Numbered from the stretch's first letter, positions 26,048 to 35,075 are shown. The stretch: 64,000 bases of DNA from Ruegeria sp. THAF33 (GCF_009363615.1 NZ_CP045384.1:2106501-2170500); one strand, 5' to 3'. Program-made: numbers and translations. The notes: generated from the letters alone by a model not told the origin.

Positions 26048-27567
26048 GAACCAGTTCCTTCTTCATGATGCGCAAGCGCGCGCACCAGTATGTTCTCGGT
26101 AATCCCGGGGTTTGTCAGTTCCTTGACCGAGCGCCCCTCGTGCATGACAACGATGCGGTCAGCGCCTTCCACCAGTTCTTCGAACTCCGAACTGATGAGG
26201 ACAACGCCGAACCCCTTTTCGACATAAGACCGAATGAACGACTGGATCTCTCGCTTGGCGCCGACATCCACGCCTCGGGTCGGCTCGTCCAGTATCAGGA
26301 TGTCGGGCTGTGTCGCCAGCCAGCGGGCAAGCAGCACCTTTTGCTGGTTGCCGCCGGACAACTCGCGAATGGGCTGGTCCATATGCGCTGCCTTGATGCC
26401 CAGATCGTCGATGAACGCCTGAACGATCTCGCGCTCGCGGGCAAAGTCGATCTGACCACGGCTGGCCAGTTTCGGCAGCAGGGCCAGCGTCATGTTCTCG
26501 CGCACGGACATGTCTGGAATGATCCCTTCGGCCTTGCGATCTTCGGTCAGAAAGCCAACCCCGTTTGCGATTGCGTCACCCGGACCGGACGGTTGCCCGA
26601 CCGCACCGTGCAGCTCGATTGCGCCGCTGCGTGCCCCGTCTACACCGAACAAAGCGCGCGCCGCCTCGGTCCGACCCGAGCCCAGAAGCCCGCCCAGCCC
26701 AACGATTTCTCCGCGGTGGAGCGTGAGGTCAAAATGCGTCAGCCGCGGGCCTGTCGAAACAGAGTCGGCCCGCAAGACGATATCGCCTTTCTTGGCCTTT
26801 GCGCCGGCGAAATCCGTCAGCCCGTCTGCCGCAATCTCGTCCTTGTTGCGGCCCAGCATGTCCGCGATCATTTCCAGTTTGGTCGTGTCCCGGACGTTGC
26901 GCGTGCTGACGGTGCGCCCGTCTCGCATCGTAGTGACCCGATCGCAGATCTGGAACAGCTCATCGAGGAAATGCGAGACATACAGGACGGAAACGCCCTG
27001 TTTCTTTAACTCGCGCACCACACCGAACAGAACTTCGACTTCGCTGGCATCCAGTGAAGACGTTGGTTCGTCCATGATGACCAGTTTCGCGTCCAGCGAA
27101 ACGGCCCGCGCAATCGCAACCAACTGCTGGATCGCTGTCGAGAAATTTCCCAGCGGCTCGGTCACGTCGATATCTATGCCAAAGCGCGCAAGAACCTCGC
27201 GTGCGCGCCTGTTGCCCTCGCGCCAGTCGACCAGAAAGCCGAGACGTTTGGGCTCGTACCCCATGATGATGTTCTCGGTCACTGACCGCAGAGGCACCAG
27301 GTTGAGCTCTTGATAGATTGTGGCAATTCCGGATTCCTGTGCTTCGCGCGGGGTGGAAATGCGACTTGGCACACCGGCCAGATGGACGTCACCGACATCC
27401 CGGTCGTACACTCCGGTCAGAACCTTGATCATCGTCGATTTACCCGCACCGTTCTGGCCGATCAGCGCATGAACCTCGCCGGGTGCGATCTCAAGGCTGG
27501 CCTGGCTGAGTGCCGGTACACCGGCAAAGGACTTTTCAATTCCCGACATCGAGACGAGCGCATTCAT
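26032..27567 (-). CDS. Sugar ABC transporter ATP-binding protein (RbsA/MglA family, two ATPase domains)
   Basis: 511-residue fused ATPase that drives the importer. The first domain has Walker A GQNGAGKST, the LVIMDEPTSSLD Walker B and a poorly conserved signature (FSTAIQQ). The second has a degenerate Walker A (LLGSGRTEAARALFG), signature LSGGNQQKVLLARWL and LILDEPTRGVDVG. This asymmetry is normal for RbsA-type proteins. I start at the ATG at 27567 (MNALVSMSGIEKSF), preceded by GGAGGAAG; an upstream in-frame ATG lacks support. Confidence 0.94.
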   Translation of the reverse strand: MNALVSMSGIEKSFAGVPALSQASLEIAPGEVHALIGQNGAGKSTMIKVLTGVYDRDVGDVHLAGVPSRISTPREAQESGIATIYQELNLVPLRSVTENIIMGYEPKRLGFLVDWREGNRRAREVLARFGIDIDVTEPLGNFSTAIQQLVAIARAVSLDAKLVIMDEPTSSLDASEVEVLFGVVRELKKQGVSVLYVSHFLDELFQICDRVTTMRDGRTVSTRNVRDTTKLEMIADMLGRNKDEIAADGLTDFAGAKAKKGDIVLRADSVSTGPRLTHFDLTLHRGEIVGLGGLLGSGRTEAARALFGVDGARSGAIELHGAVGQPSGPGDAIANGVGFLTEDRKAEGIIPDMSVRENMTLALLPKLASRGQIDFAREREIVQAFIDDLGIKAAHMDQPIRELSGGNQQKVLLARWLATQPDILILDEPTRGVDVGAKREIQSFIRSYVEKGFGVVLISSEFEELVEGADRIVVMHEGRSVKELTNPGITENILVRALAHHEEGTGSWTAQ

Positions 27568-27599
27568 GAGATGTCTTCCTCCGATTGCTTGCAGGCGGC

Positions 27600-27616
27600 G
27601 CCGACCACAGGCCAGC
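27600..27616 (-). promoter_or_regulatory. Possible intercistronic hairpin between binding-protein and ATPase genes
   Basis: On the minus strand GCTGGCC-TGT-GGTCGGC can fold into a seven-pair stem with two G-T pairs and a three-base loop, lying between the ABC binding-protein stop and the ATPase ribosome site. As with the TRAP hairpin at 1761, it could favour receptor over transporter expression. It is weaker, and I hold it lightly. Confidence 0.3.
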
Positions 27617-27634
27617 ACCACCCACCAGGGAGAA

Positions 27635-28609
27635 TCAATAGGCTTCGTCGATGTGATCGGCCGCATTGTCCTTGGTAAAGATGCGATCTTCGACCTTCAC
27701 CCATTCCGGGATCGTCTCGCCAGCCGCGTATTTCTTCATGACTTCACAGGCCAATGGGCCAAAGAAGGGCGAGCTTTCCACCGTTACCCCCATCTTGCCA
27801 TCGATAATGGCCTGAAGCGCGTCGCGTGTCCCGTCGATCGAAACGATGGTCACGTCCTCGCCGGGCTTGCGGCCAGCCAGTTCCAAAGCCTGAATCGCGC
27901 CGATCGCCATCTCGTCATTATGGGCGTAGACCACGTTCACGTCAGGATGCGCCTGAAGCAGGGTTTCCATCACCTGACGACCCAGGTCGCGTGCAAAGTC
28001 TCCGGTCTGAGAGGCCACGATCTCAAAGCGGTCATCCGCTGCAATCGCGTCGTCGAAACCCTTTTTGCGGTCATTTGCAGGTGAAGACCCTGTCGTGCCT
28101 TCCAACTGTACAATGATGCCTTTGTCGCCGTCGAAATTCTCCATCAGCCATTGTGCGGCCCGGCTGCCCTGATCAATGAAGTCGGACCCAAGGAATGCCA
28201 CGAAATGCTCGCCCGGCTTGGCAACGGCCGGATCAACCGAGCGGTCCACCAGAAAGGTTGGGATTCCCGCAGCACGGGCCTTCATAACGGCAGGGATCAG
28301 CGGCTTTTCTTCCCGCGGGGGCAGGAACAGAACGTCGATACCTTGCGCGATCATGCTGTCCACATCCGCAACCTGCTTGGCAGCAGATCCAGCCGCATCC
28401 GTCGCGATCAGATCCCAGCCACAGGCCTCGGCCGTGTCATGGAACGATTTCGTCTCAGCAATGCGCCACGGGTTGTTCGACTCCATCTGCGCAAAGCCGA
28501 CCTTGTAGCGATCCTTCTGCTCAAGCGGTGGTAGATCCTGTGCCATCGCCGTAGTGCCCAAGAGCGCACCCGCGACAACAGTCGAGATCAAAAGAGTTCT
28601 GCGTTTCAT
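27635..28609 (-). CDS. Sugar ABC transporter substrate-binding protein (RbsB/periplasmic-binding type 4 fold)
   Basis: Periplasmic sugar receptor of 324 residues with a signal peptide (MKRRTLLISTVVAGALLG, cleavage near TAMA-Q at about residue 23). GFAQMESNNPWRIAETKSF, DVLFLPPREEKPLIPAV and VYAHNDEMAIGAIQALE are typical of CUT2 receptors. GGAGGAGGAAT precedes the ATG. It lies upstream of its ATPase and two permeases. Operon context (uronate-type enzymes) suggests a sugar acid, furanose or oligosaccharide breakdown product, not specified by sequence. Confidence 0.93.
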   Translation of the reverse strand: MKRRTLLISTVVAGALLGTTAMAQDLPPLEQKDRYKVGFAQMESNNPWRIAETKSFHDTAEACGWDLIATDAAGSAAKQVADVDSMIAQGIDVLFLPPREEKPLIPAVMKARAAGIPTFLVDRSVDPAVAKPGEHFVAFLGSDFIDQGSRAAQWLMENFDGDKGIIVQLEGTTGSSPANDRKKGFDDAIAADDRFEIVASQTGDFARDLGRQVMETLLQAHPDVNVVYAHNDEMAIGAIQALELAGRKPGEDVTIVSIDGTRDALQAIIDGKMGVTVESSPFFGPLACEVMKKYAAGETIPEWVKVEDRIFTKDNAADHIDEAY

Positions 28610-28664
28610 GGTTATTCCTCCTCCATTGGTGCGGTCGCCTCCGTTTTGACCGCAAGTTTTCAGG

Positions 28665-30158
28665 TCATGCCCAATTCATGTAAGTCGTCTGTTTCCTCAG
28701 ATAGCCATCGAAGCCATAAGCGCCGTCTTCACCCCCAACACCGGACAGCCCCCAACCGGTGTGAAATCCCTGCACGGCTTCGCCATTCGAGCGGTTCAGG
28801 TACAATTCGCCGAACTTCAATCGGCTCGGGGCCTCCATCAATCGGCGGTGCGATGCCGTAAAGAGATAGGCAGACAGCCCGAATGAAGTGTCATTCGCAA
28901 AACTTATCGCCTGATCAAAACCCTCGACTCGCATGGCTGTCGCGACGGGGCCAAAGACCTCCTCTTGCATCGCGGCATTGCCGTTGTCGGAAACCTCAAG
29001 AACCGTCGGGGACATCCAGTGTCCCTTGCGATGCGCACCGTCCGTCAAGGGCCCACCTTCGAGATGGACCGTGGCACCTTCGGCGATGCTGCGTTGGATG
29101 ATATTAGCGACCTTGGTCACCTCGACTTTACTGACTTTGGGACCCAGATCGCAGTCTTCCATGGGATCCCCGATCGACAAAGCACGGGCTGCGGACACGA
29201 ATTTTTCAAGGAACTGATCCGCAATGTCGTGATGCAGATACATCCGCTCGTTGCAGGTGCAAATCTGGCCGCAATTGGCAAACCGGGCGCCAATGGCGGC
29301 CGAGACTGCGGCATCAATATCCGCATCCTCCATCACTATGAACGGAGCCTTGCCGCCAAGCTCGAGCCGGACGACCTTGATCCGGTCGGCCGCGGCGCGA
29401 AATATCTCTTTCCCGGCGCGTGTGCTGCCGGTCATCGTGATCAGTGACGTATCGGAGTGTTCGACCAGCCGCTGCCCCACCACCGGCCCCTTCCCCGTCA
29501 GAACATTCAGAACACCGGGCGGAAACCCGACCTTGTCGGCAAGCTCGGCGACCGCAAGACCGGACAACGGCGTGATTTCATGCCCCAACAGAACAACGGT
29601 GTTGCCCGCGACCAGCGCGGGTCCGACTTTCCTGGCGGCCAATGCCAAGGGGTAGTTCCAGGCTGTCAACGCAACGACAACCCCATAAGGATGACGCCGG
29701 ATCTGGATTTCCTCGGACTTGTTGTCCGATGCCACTATGTCACCAGAAATCCTCCGGGCCTCTTCAGCTGCATGGCAAAGAAAAGTGACGGCGGCATCTA
29801 CTTCACCTCGGGCTTGCGAGATCGGCTTGCCCTGCTCGGCCGTGATCAGGGCTGCCAGACGACCGGCGTCGGCCCGGATAGCCTCGGCGAGCTTCAGAAC
29901 CAATCGCGCCCGCTCGATCGCCGGGCTCGAACACCACGCACCAAAAGCGCGGCGAGCCGCCTCGACCGCTGCATCCGCATGAGCGGCAGTGCCATCTGGA
30001 ACTTGCGCAACGATCTCTTCATTTGCAGGGTTCTCGACATCAACCGTGCCCGTGTCAAAGTCGGCAAAGCGACCATCGACAAACATCGAATGGCGAATGA
30101 CTTGACCCAACTCCCCCACTACAGATCGCAATTTCGCCTCCCGCGCTTGCTCGGCCAA
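28665..30158 (-). CDS. Aldehyde dehydrogenase family protein (AldA/lactaldehyde dehydrogenase-like)
   Basis: 497-residue NAD(P)-dependent aldehyde dehydrogenase. Catalytic C300 (NCGQICTC), general base E266 (LELGGK) and N169 (WNYP) are all present. The C-terminal FGELYLNRSNGEAVQGFHTGW resembles AldA of E. coli. One oddity: the usual VxKPSE cofactor segment reads VVLLGHEITP, so the conserved adenosine-ribose-binding lysine is replaced by L191 and the PS by GH. It is the first gene of the minus-strand importer operon and faces the LacI gene. Possible roles are oxidation of glycolaldehyde, lactaldehyde or a sugar semialdehyde. Confidence 0.9.
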   Translation of the reverse strand: MAEQAREAKLRSVVGELGQVIRHSMFVDGRFADFDTGTVDVENPANEEIVAQVPDGTAAHADAAVEAARRAFGAWCSSPAIERARLVLKLAEAIRADAGRLAALITAEQGKPISQARGEVDAAVTFLCHAAEEARRISGDIVASDNKSEEIQIRRHPYGVVVALTAWNYPLALAARKVGPALVAGNTVVLLGHEITPLSGLAVAELADKVGFPPGVLNVLTGKGPVVGQRLVEHSDTSLITMTGSTRAGKEIFRAAADRIKVVRLELGGKAPFIVMEDADIDAAVSAAIGARFANCGQICTCNERMYLHHDIADQFLEKFVSAARALSIGDPMEDCDLGPKVSKVEVTKVANIIQRSIAEGATVHLEGGPLTDGAHRKGHWMSPTVLEVSDNGNAAMQEEVFGPVATAMRVEGFDQAISFANDTSFGLSAYLFTASHRRLMEAPSRLKFGELYLNRSNGEAVQGFHTGWGLSGVGGEDGAYGFDGYLRKQTTYMNWA

Positions 30159-30189
30159 ACCACAGTGGCGACCGCACCGTCGATCAAAA

Positions 30190-30250
30190 CACTAATAATA
30201 TTATTTCGTCAACACTAATATTAATTATTAGAAGCTAATATTAGTTGCAC
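30190..30250. promoter_or_regulatory. AT-rich divergent promoter with CTAATA palindromes, candidate LacI-family operators
   Basis: Between the aldehyde dehydrogenase and the LacI gene the sequence turns very AT-rich. It has a perfect 10-base palindrome CTAATATTAG at 30235-30244, a 17-base inverted repeat CTAATATTAATTATTAG (arms CTAATA/TATTAG) at 30215-30231, and a related CTAATAATATTAT at 30192-30204. Spacing of about 20 between centres would place them on one helix face. LacI-family operators are even palindromes of this size, so autoregulation and control of the importer operon are likely. Confidence 0.6.
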
Positions 30251-30297
30251 ACCTTCTGCATAGTCGATAAAAAGGATGCGAACAAAAAGGTTGAGCG

Positions 30298-31398
30298 ATG
30301 AACAATCAAGCGAACAAAGCCGGGCAGCACAGGGGTGTGGGACGAGTCGCGGGCCGGCAGCGCGTAACGATGCACGACATTGCACGCGTCGCCGGATGCT
30401 CGCAGACGACAGTATCGCTGGTCCTCAACAAAAACGATTCCGTCAAAATCTCCGAGGACACCAAGCAACGAGTCCTGGATGCCGCCAACACGCTTGGATA
30501 CGCCATGCCCTCTCAACTCAGGAAACCCCAGGACAGCGCGCGCCGGCCAGCGGCGTTGGACGGAACCATCGCTTTTGTCGTGGATGATCTGGCGTCGAGC
30601 CCCGAAATGGTAAACGCGTTCAACGGCGTGAAACAGGCCGTTCGGGACACCGGAAATCTTGTATTGCTGGCAGAAACCCAAAACGACCCCGAGGTCGAGC
30701 CCAGAACGCTTAGTTATTTCCTCGACCAACAGGTTGCGGGCATCATTTACGCAACCGTTTTCACCCGGCGGGTGGTTGTTCCGGAAATCCTCAGGCAGAC
30801 CGCTACCCCGGTTCTGCTGCTGAACTGTTTTTGTGACGACCTCTCTTTTCCTGCGGTGATCCCCGGCGAAGTCGCTGCTGGACATACGGCGACCAACGCC
30901 CTGATCAAGGCTGGGCACAAGCGAATCGCCACCATCACCGGCGAGCCGTTCATGGAATGCGCCGCAGGACGAACGACCGGGTATAGAAACGCTTTGGCTT
31001 CTGCCGACATTCCATTTGACGAGGACTTGGTCATCGAGGGCAACTGGCTGCCCAGCGCAGGCTATGCTGCCACGCGTGAATTGATGGACCTGCACTCTCC
31101 GCCAACCGCCATTTTCTGCCAAAATGACCGCATGGCGATCGGCTGCTATGAAGCGCTCAAGGAACTTGGCCTGTCCATCCCCGAGGACATCTCGGTCATC
31201 GGATTTGACGATGACGAAACCGCGCGACACCTGTCGCCGCCCCTGACCTCGATGATCCTTCCTACTCGGGCGATGGGACGCTGGGTCGTCGAACAACTGT
31301 TCCACGGACCAACTGATGGTCAGCGGCACCCTCTCGTGAAGCTTGAATGCGAACTGGTCGAGCGCGACTCGATCAGCGAACCCAAACGCCGGACCTGA
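30298..31398 (+). CDS. LacI-family transcriptional regulator
   Basis: 366-residue repressor. The helix-turn-helix MHDIARVAGCSQTTVSLVLN lies at about residues 24-43, and the hinge follows (SEDTKQRVLDAANTLGYAMP). The remainder is a periplasmic-binding-protein-like ligand domain (GFDDDETARHLSPPLTSM near the end). It is divergent from the sugar importer and co-oriented with a GMC oxidoreductase ten bases downstream. The effector is probably an imported sugar or its acid. An N-terminal extension of about 20 residues precedes the HTH, slightly longer than usual. Confidence 0.93.
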   Translation: MNNQANKAGQHRGVGRVAGRQRVTMHDIARVAGCSQTTVSLVLNKNDSVKISEDTKQRVLDAANTLGYAMPSQLRKPQDSARRPAALDGTIAFVVDDLASSPEMVNAFNGVKQAVRDTGNLVLLAETQNDPEVEPRTLSYFLDQQVAGIIYATVFTRRVVVPEILRQTATPVLLLNCFCDDLSFPAVIPGEVAAGHTATNALIKAGHKRIATITGEPFMECAAGRTTGYRNALASADIPFDEDLVIEGNWLPSAGYAATRELMDLHSPPTAIFCQNDRMAIGCYEALKELGLSIPEDISVIGFDDDETARHLSPPLTSMILPTRAMGRWVVEQLFHGPTDGQRHPLVKLECELVERDSISEPKRRT

Positions 31399-31408
31399 AG
31401 GCGAAATC

Positions 31409-33046
31409 ATGACGGAAACCTTCGATCACATCGTCATCGGCGGCGGCTCTGCCGGCGCCGCAGCTGCAGCGCGACTGGTAAACCAAGGCAAGTGCAGGGT
31501 TCTGGTGTTAGAGGCCGGTCATTCGCATCGCCATCCGTTGCTGGACATGCCGCCGGGCATCTTCAAGATGATCAACGGGTCAAAGTTCATGACCTATCAC
31601 AAAACTGAACCGCAAGACCATCTGGACGGTCGTGTGCATGACATTCCGCAGGCCAATGTGTTGGGCGGCGGGTCTTCCGTTAATGCGCAGGTCTATATGC
31701 GTGGTCGCCCTTCTGATTATGACGCGTGGGACGACCTGCTACGACAGACCAATGACGGGGTCGGCTGGGGATGGGACGATGTGCTGCCCTATTTCCGCAG
31801 GATGGAAGACAATAACAGGCTTCACAATGACCTGCATGGCAGCGACGGTCCGTTGCAGGTTTCGGATCCAGGGCATATCGATGACATGTCCCGTTGGTTC
31901 GTCCAGTCGGTTCAGGCCCTTGGCGAACCATTCAACACGGACTTCAACGGCGCAACGCAGCGTGGTGTCGGGTTCTATCAGTTCACCAATCGCACTGGAA
32001 AGCGCAGCTCGTCAGCCTATGCTTTCCTCGCCCCTCTAGAGATGAACCCGAACTTGACCATCCGGCTTGGCGCAACGGTCAGCAAAGTCATCATTGAGAA
32101 CGACAGGGCGGTCGGGGTGCAGTACCGGGACAAACGCGGAGCAAACACCGTCCGGTGCGATGGTGAGGTTGTCCTTGCTGCGGGCGCTCTGGTCACGCCG
32201 AAAATCCTAATGCTGTCAGGTATCGGACCGGATGCACAACTTGCAGAACACGGTATTCCCGTCATCTGCCCATTGCCCGGGGTCGGACAGAACCTGATCG
32301 ACCACCCCGAAGTTCCCATCACCGCCTTTGCCAATGGTCCTTACGGATATTTCAAACAAGGTGAAGGCTGGCGGATGCTGCGCAATGGCATCCAGTTCAA
32401 ACTGTTCGGCAGCGGCCCGGTGACTTCCGCCGGGGTCGAAGCCGGCGCCTTTGTCAATCCGTCGAACCCCGACGGAGAACCGACCATTCAGGCCTTTTGC
32501 GTGCCCATCGTCTATCTGGATCGCGACGCGCTGGACGAGGTGCAGGATGACTTTGGCCTGACCGTTACGACCGTGGTGGTCAAACCGAAATCACGCGGAG
32601 AGGTTCGGCTTCGCTCGGCCGATCCTCACGCCCAGCCGGTGGTCTCGCCCAACCTTCTGAAGCATGAAGACGACATGCAGGAGATGATCCGGGGGCAGCA
32701 GTTCTTTCGCCGGGCATTCACGTCCGGCCCGCTTGCGCGAAGGATCCGCGAAATCGTCATTCCAACAGCGGATGACGATCAGACGCTGCGAGCACATTGC
32801 AAGCGGTTCGTGAAAACCAACTATCACCCGGCGGGCACCGCGAAAATGGGCCGGGACGGCGACGGAATGGCCGTGCTGGACGCCAGAATGCGCGTGCGCG
32901 GGATCGAGAGCTTGCGGGTGTGCGACATGTCCGCCGTGCCGGACATCAACGCCGGCAACACAAACGCACCTGCCATGATGCTGGGTGAACGATGCGCCGA
33001 CCTGATCCTTGGCATCGGTTCGGCCCGCGAGATACGCATTTCCTGA
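31409..33046 (+). CDS. GMC-family FAD oxidoreductase (choline dehydrogenase-like)
   Basis: 545-residue flavoenzyme starting at the ATG at 31409, just after AAGGCGA. N-terminal FAD motif IGGGSAGAAAAARL, the GGGSSVNAQVYMRGRPSDYD segment and C-terminal active-site pair in NYHPAGTAKMG (His) and NAGNTNAPAMM (Asn) are intact. GMC enzymes oxidise alcohols or sugars, passing electrons to oxygen or a quinone. No signal peptide is visible, so it should be cytoplasmic. Being directly behind the LacI gene, it probably starts the oxidation of the sugar whose uptake LacI controls. Confidence 0.9.
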   Translation: MTETFDHIVIGGGSAGAAAAARLVNQGKCRVLVLEAGHSHRHPLLDMPPGIFKMINGSKFMTYHKTEPQDHLDGRVHDIPQANVLGGGSSVNAQVYMRGRPSDYDAWDDLLRQTNDGVGWGWDDVLPYFRRMEDNNRLHNDLHGSDGPLQVSDPGHIDDMSRWFVQSVQALGEPFNTDFNGATQRGVGFYQFTNRTGKRSSSAYAFLAPLEMNPNLTIRLGATVSKVIIENDRAVGVQYRDKRGANTVRCDGEVVLAAGALVTPKILMLSGIGPDAQLAEHGIPVICPLPGVGQNLIDHPEVPITAFANGPYGYFKQGEGWRMLRNGIQFKLFGSGPVTSAGVEAGAFVNPSNPDGEPTIQAFCVPIVYLDRDALDEVQDDFGLTVTTVVVKPKSRGEVRLRSADPHAQPVVSPNLLKHEDDMQEMIRGQQFFRRAFTSGPLARRIREIVIPTADDDQTLRAHCKRFVKTNYHPAGTAKMGRDGDGMAVLDARMRVRGIESLRVCDMSAVPDINAGNTNAPAMMLGERCADLILGIGSAREIRIS

Positions 33047-33468
33047 CCTGAGCTGCGACGTCACCATTGGTTGATCCAACTTCTGGCGCAATGATATGGC
33101 CCCCGCCCTGCCCGTTGCACCGAAAACAAAATACCCTGCCTCAAGCCGTCAGGACGTTCCCCGCCAAAGGTGCAGGAGCGTGTGGCATACGCCCTACAGA
33201 AAGTTGTCCCGCCTGGGCGTGAAACGATCGATCAACTCTCCGTCAGTAAGGCAAACACACCCATGGCTTGCACCGGACGGAATGATCAGGCTGTCAACAA
33301 GTCCCACACAAAGTGACGCCGCCAAAACGCGGCACTGAGCCCGGGGCCTGTCTCGTGCGCCGAAGGTACGGTCTGCTTCGCCTCTGATGGATAGCGCATG
33401 CGTCAAATCGCTGGAATTGCGGCTCAAATTCGGATCAGAAAACACAACTGAAATGAGACGGGTATGAG
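33047..33468. other. Non-coding gap between the GMC gene and tRNA-Ser
   Basis: About 420 bases without a convincing gene. Short open frames exist on both strands, but none has a ribosome site plus recognisable protein. A minus-strand frame near 33194-33445 contains a SHGCVCL string reminiscent of an L,D-transpeptidase motif but lacks the rest of the domain. I see no terminator, repeat or regulatory element that I can defend. Confidence 0.5.
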
Positions 33469-33558
33469 TGGCGGGGAGACAGGGATTCGAACCCTGGGGA
33501 CGCTCTCACGCCCAACGGTTTTCAAGACCGCCGCATTCGACCACTCTGCCACCTCCCC
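33469..33558 (-). tRNA. tRNA-Ser (anticodon UGA)
   Basis: The minus strand folds as a 90-base class II tRNA: acceptor GGGGAGG pairs with TCTCCCC, D-arm GCAGAGTGGTCGAATGC, anticodon loop CTTGAAA in the stem CGGT/ACCG giving anticodon TGA, a long variable arm (TGGGCGTGAGAGCGTCCC) as expected for serine, T-arm with GGTTCGAATCC, discriminator G and an encoded CCA at 33469-33471. Confidence 0.97.
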
Positions 33559-33760
33559 GTCGAAAGCAGGGTCTAAGGCGAACTTCGCGCAGAGGCAAGT
33601 CGAAATCGGGAAATCTTGCCGAAGCCTGTGCAGCGGTCTTTCCATGACACTTCAGCCACGTTATGATCCGTACGAAAGACCGCAACAGGCTGGCACACAG
33701 AACCAGCAGATCGGCAGTGGGGTTCGGAAAACGAAACCCCTTCAGGCAAGGGAAAAGCAG

Positions 33761-35059
33761 ATGAAGCGAGCGATCGAGACACGCCCGGGGCCTAAACGGC
33801 TGGCGTATCTGGCGTTGACTTTGACGATACTGGCCGGATGCGAAGAAGTTTTGTCAACTTCTGAATCGACTGAAAAATCGGAAGACAATTCGGGAAAAAC
33901 AGAACTCCTGCCCGAGGTGACTTCCGGCTCTCAGCGTGATGTCGAGGCCCCTGAGGTTTTTCAGACAACCGAAGCAGGGCTTTGGGATGGACGGCCTTCT
34001 CTTGGCGGGATATGGGTTGCGCACCCGGATGCGTCCCAACCTGAGCGTGTCGTGATCAAAAACACGTCCAACAACAAATCGGTGACCGGCGCCCTATTCC
34101 GGCGCGAGCGCAACTTGCCCGGGCCTGCGCTTCAGGTGTCGTCCGCTGCCGCGAAAGAGCTGGGAATGCTCGCGGGTGCGCCGACAAAAGTCAGTGTCGT
34201 CGCACTGCGCCGGGAGAAGCTGGAAGAACCGTCGTCGGAGGATACGCCAGAGACAGAAGAATCGGCAGCCGAAACCACCGCTGCGGTTGCTGATGGAGCT
34301 TCCGACACGCAAGCGTCCGCAGAGCCGGAAAAACCGGTCAAACGGAAGTGGTGGCAGAAAAAGGAACCAGCCGCCGCCGCGGCTGGTACGACTGCGGTTG
34401 CAGCCGGTGCGGCCAGTTCATCCGATGAAACGGCTGAAGACGTCGAGCCCGCAAGCGAAGATGCCGAGACTGCCACATCAATCGTCGATCAGGCCGATGC
34501 ACCTGCCGAAAAACCTGCAAAGCGGAAATGGTGGCAGAAGAAAGCCCCCGCCGCTGCGGCTGCGGGAACGGCCGTGGCCGCGGCAGACACAGCAACCGAA
34601 AGCGCAGAGGTAGCCGCCGAAGCCGCTGCGGCCGTGGCATCGCCCTCTTTGTCGGATGCAACGGTCACGCCCCCTGCCGAAAAACCTGCCAAGCGGAAAT
34701 GGTGGCAAAAGAAAGACCCCGCCGCGATCACCGAAACACCGCTGGACCCGGTAGAGGGGGCCGCAGCAGCTATTGATGCGTCAGACGCCACGCCTGTCGC
34801 AGCTGCCACAACGTCGGCGACACCTTTGAGCAAACCGTATGTTCAGATTGGAACCTTCAGCGTTGAGGCAAACGCCAAGTCAGCAGCCCAAAAGGTGCGT
34901 CGCAACGGATTGCCCACAGTTGTTCGGGAACTGAAAACAGCGAATAGTACAGTCTGGCGCGTGCTGGTCGGCCCCGCCACAACCCGGGCCGAGCGCAAAG
35001 CCTTTCAAAAGGACGTGAAAGACCTTGGCTTCAAAGATGCGTTCACGGTAACCGACTAA
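33761..35059 (+). CDS. SPOR-domain lipoprotein with triplicated basic WW motif
   Basis: 432 residues from the ATG at 33761. An N-terminal lipoprotein signal peptide ends in the lipobox LAGC with C27. A globular part (about 50-170) contains GLWDGRPSLGGIWVAHPD. A long Ala/Glu/Thr-rich linker (about 175-345) carries KRKWWQKK three times, at residues 194-201, 254-261 and 311-318. A C-terminal SPOR domain (about 350-430; KPYVQIGTFSVEANAKSAAQK) should bind denuded septal peptidoglycan. The frame is open upstream across the tRNA, but those starts are unsupported. It is followed by a D,D-carboxypeptidase, consistent with a cell-wall role. Confidence 0.88.
   Translation: MKRAIETRPGPKRLAYLALTLTILAGCEEVLSTSESTEKSEDNSGKTELLPEVTSGSQRDVEAPEVFQTTEAGLWDGRPSLGGIWVAHPDASQPERVVIKNTSNNKSVTGALFRRERNLPGPALQVSSAAAKELGMLAGAPTKVSVVALRREKLEEPSSEDTPETEESAAETTAAVADGASDTQASAEPEKPVKRKWWQKKEPAAAAAGTTAVAAGAASSSDETAEDVEPASEDAETATSIVDQADAPAEKPAKRKWWQKKAPAAAAAGTAVAAADTATESAEVAAEAAAAVASPSLSDATVTPPAEKPAKRKWWQKKDPAAITETPLDPVEGAAAAIDASDATPVAAATTSATPLSKPYVQIGTFSVEANAKSAAQKVRRNGLPTVVRELKTANSTVWRVLVGPATTRAERKAFQKDVKDLGFKDAFTVTD
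34340..34714 (+). repeat. Three coding repeats of the KRKWWQKK module in the SPOR lipoprotein linker
   Basis: Near-identical 24-base units at 34340-34363, 34520-34543 and 34691-34714 encode KRKWWQKK, each preceded by (A)EKP(V/A) and followed by (E/A/D)PAA. The centres are 60 and 57 codons apart with low-complexity acidic/alanine linkers between, implying duplication of a ~60-residue unit. The basic aromatic patch could contact membrane, lipid II or glycan. Confidence 0.85.
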
Positions 35060-35075
35060 TTCAGGGAGGCGTAAC

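Noticed and set aside
33194-33445. Minus-strand frame with SHGCVCL, resembling the SHGC[IV][RN] motif of L,D-transpeptidases
   Set aside because: The residue after the motif is cysteine instead of Arg/Asn, the rest of the domain and a signal peptide are missing, and there is no ribosome site. Probably chance.
33464-33760. Upstream extension of the SPOR lipoprotein frame, which would read through the tRNA region
   Set aside because: The lipoprotein signal peptide begins naturally at 33761, and the extension overlaps a certain tRNA gene.
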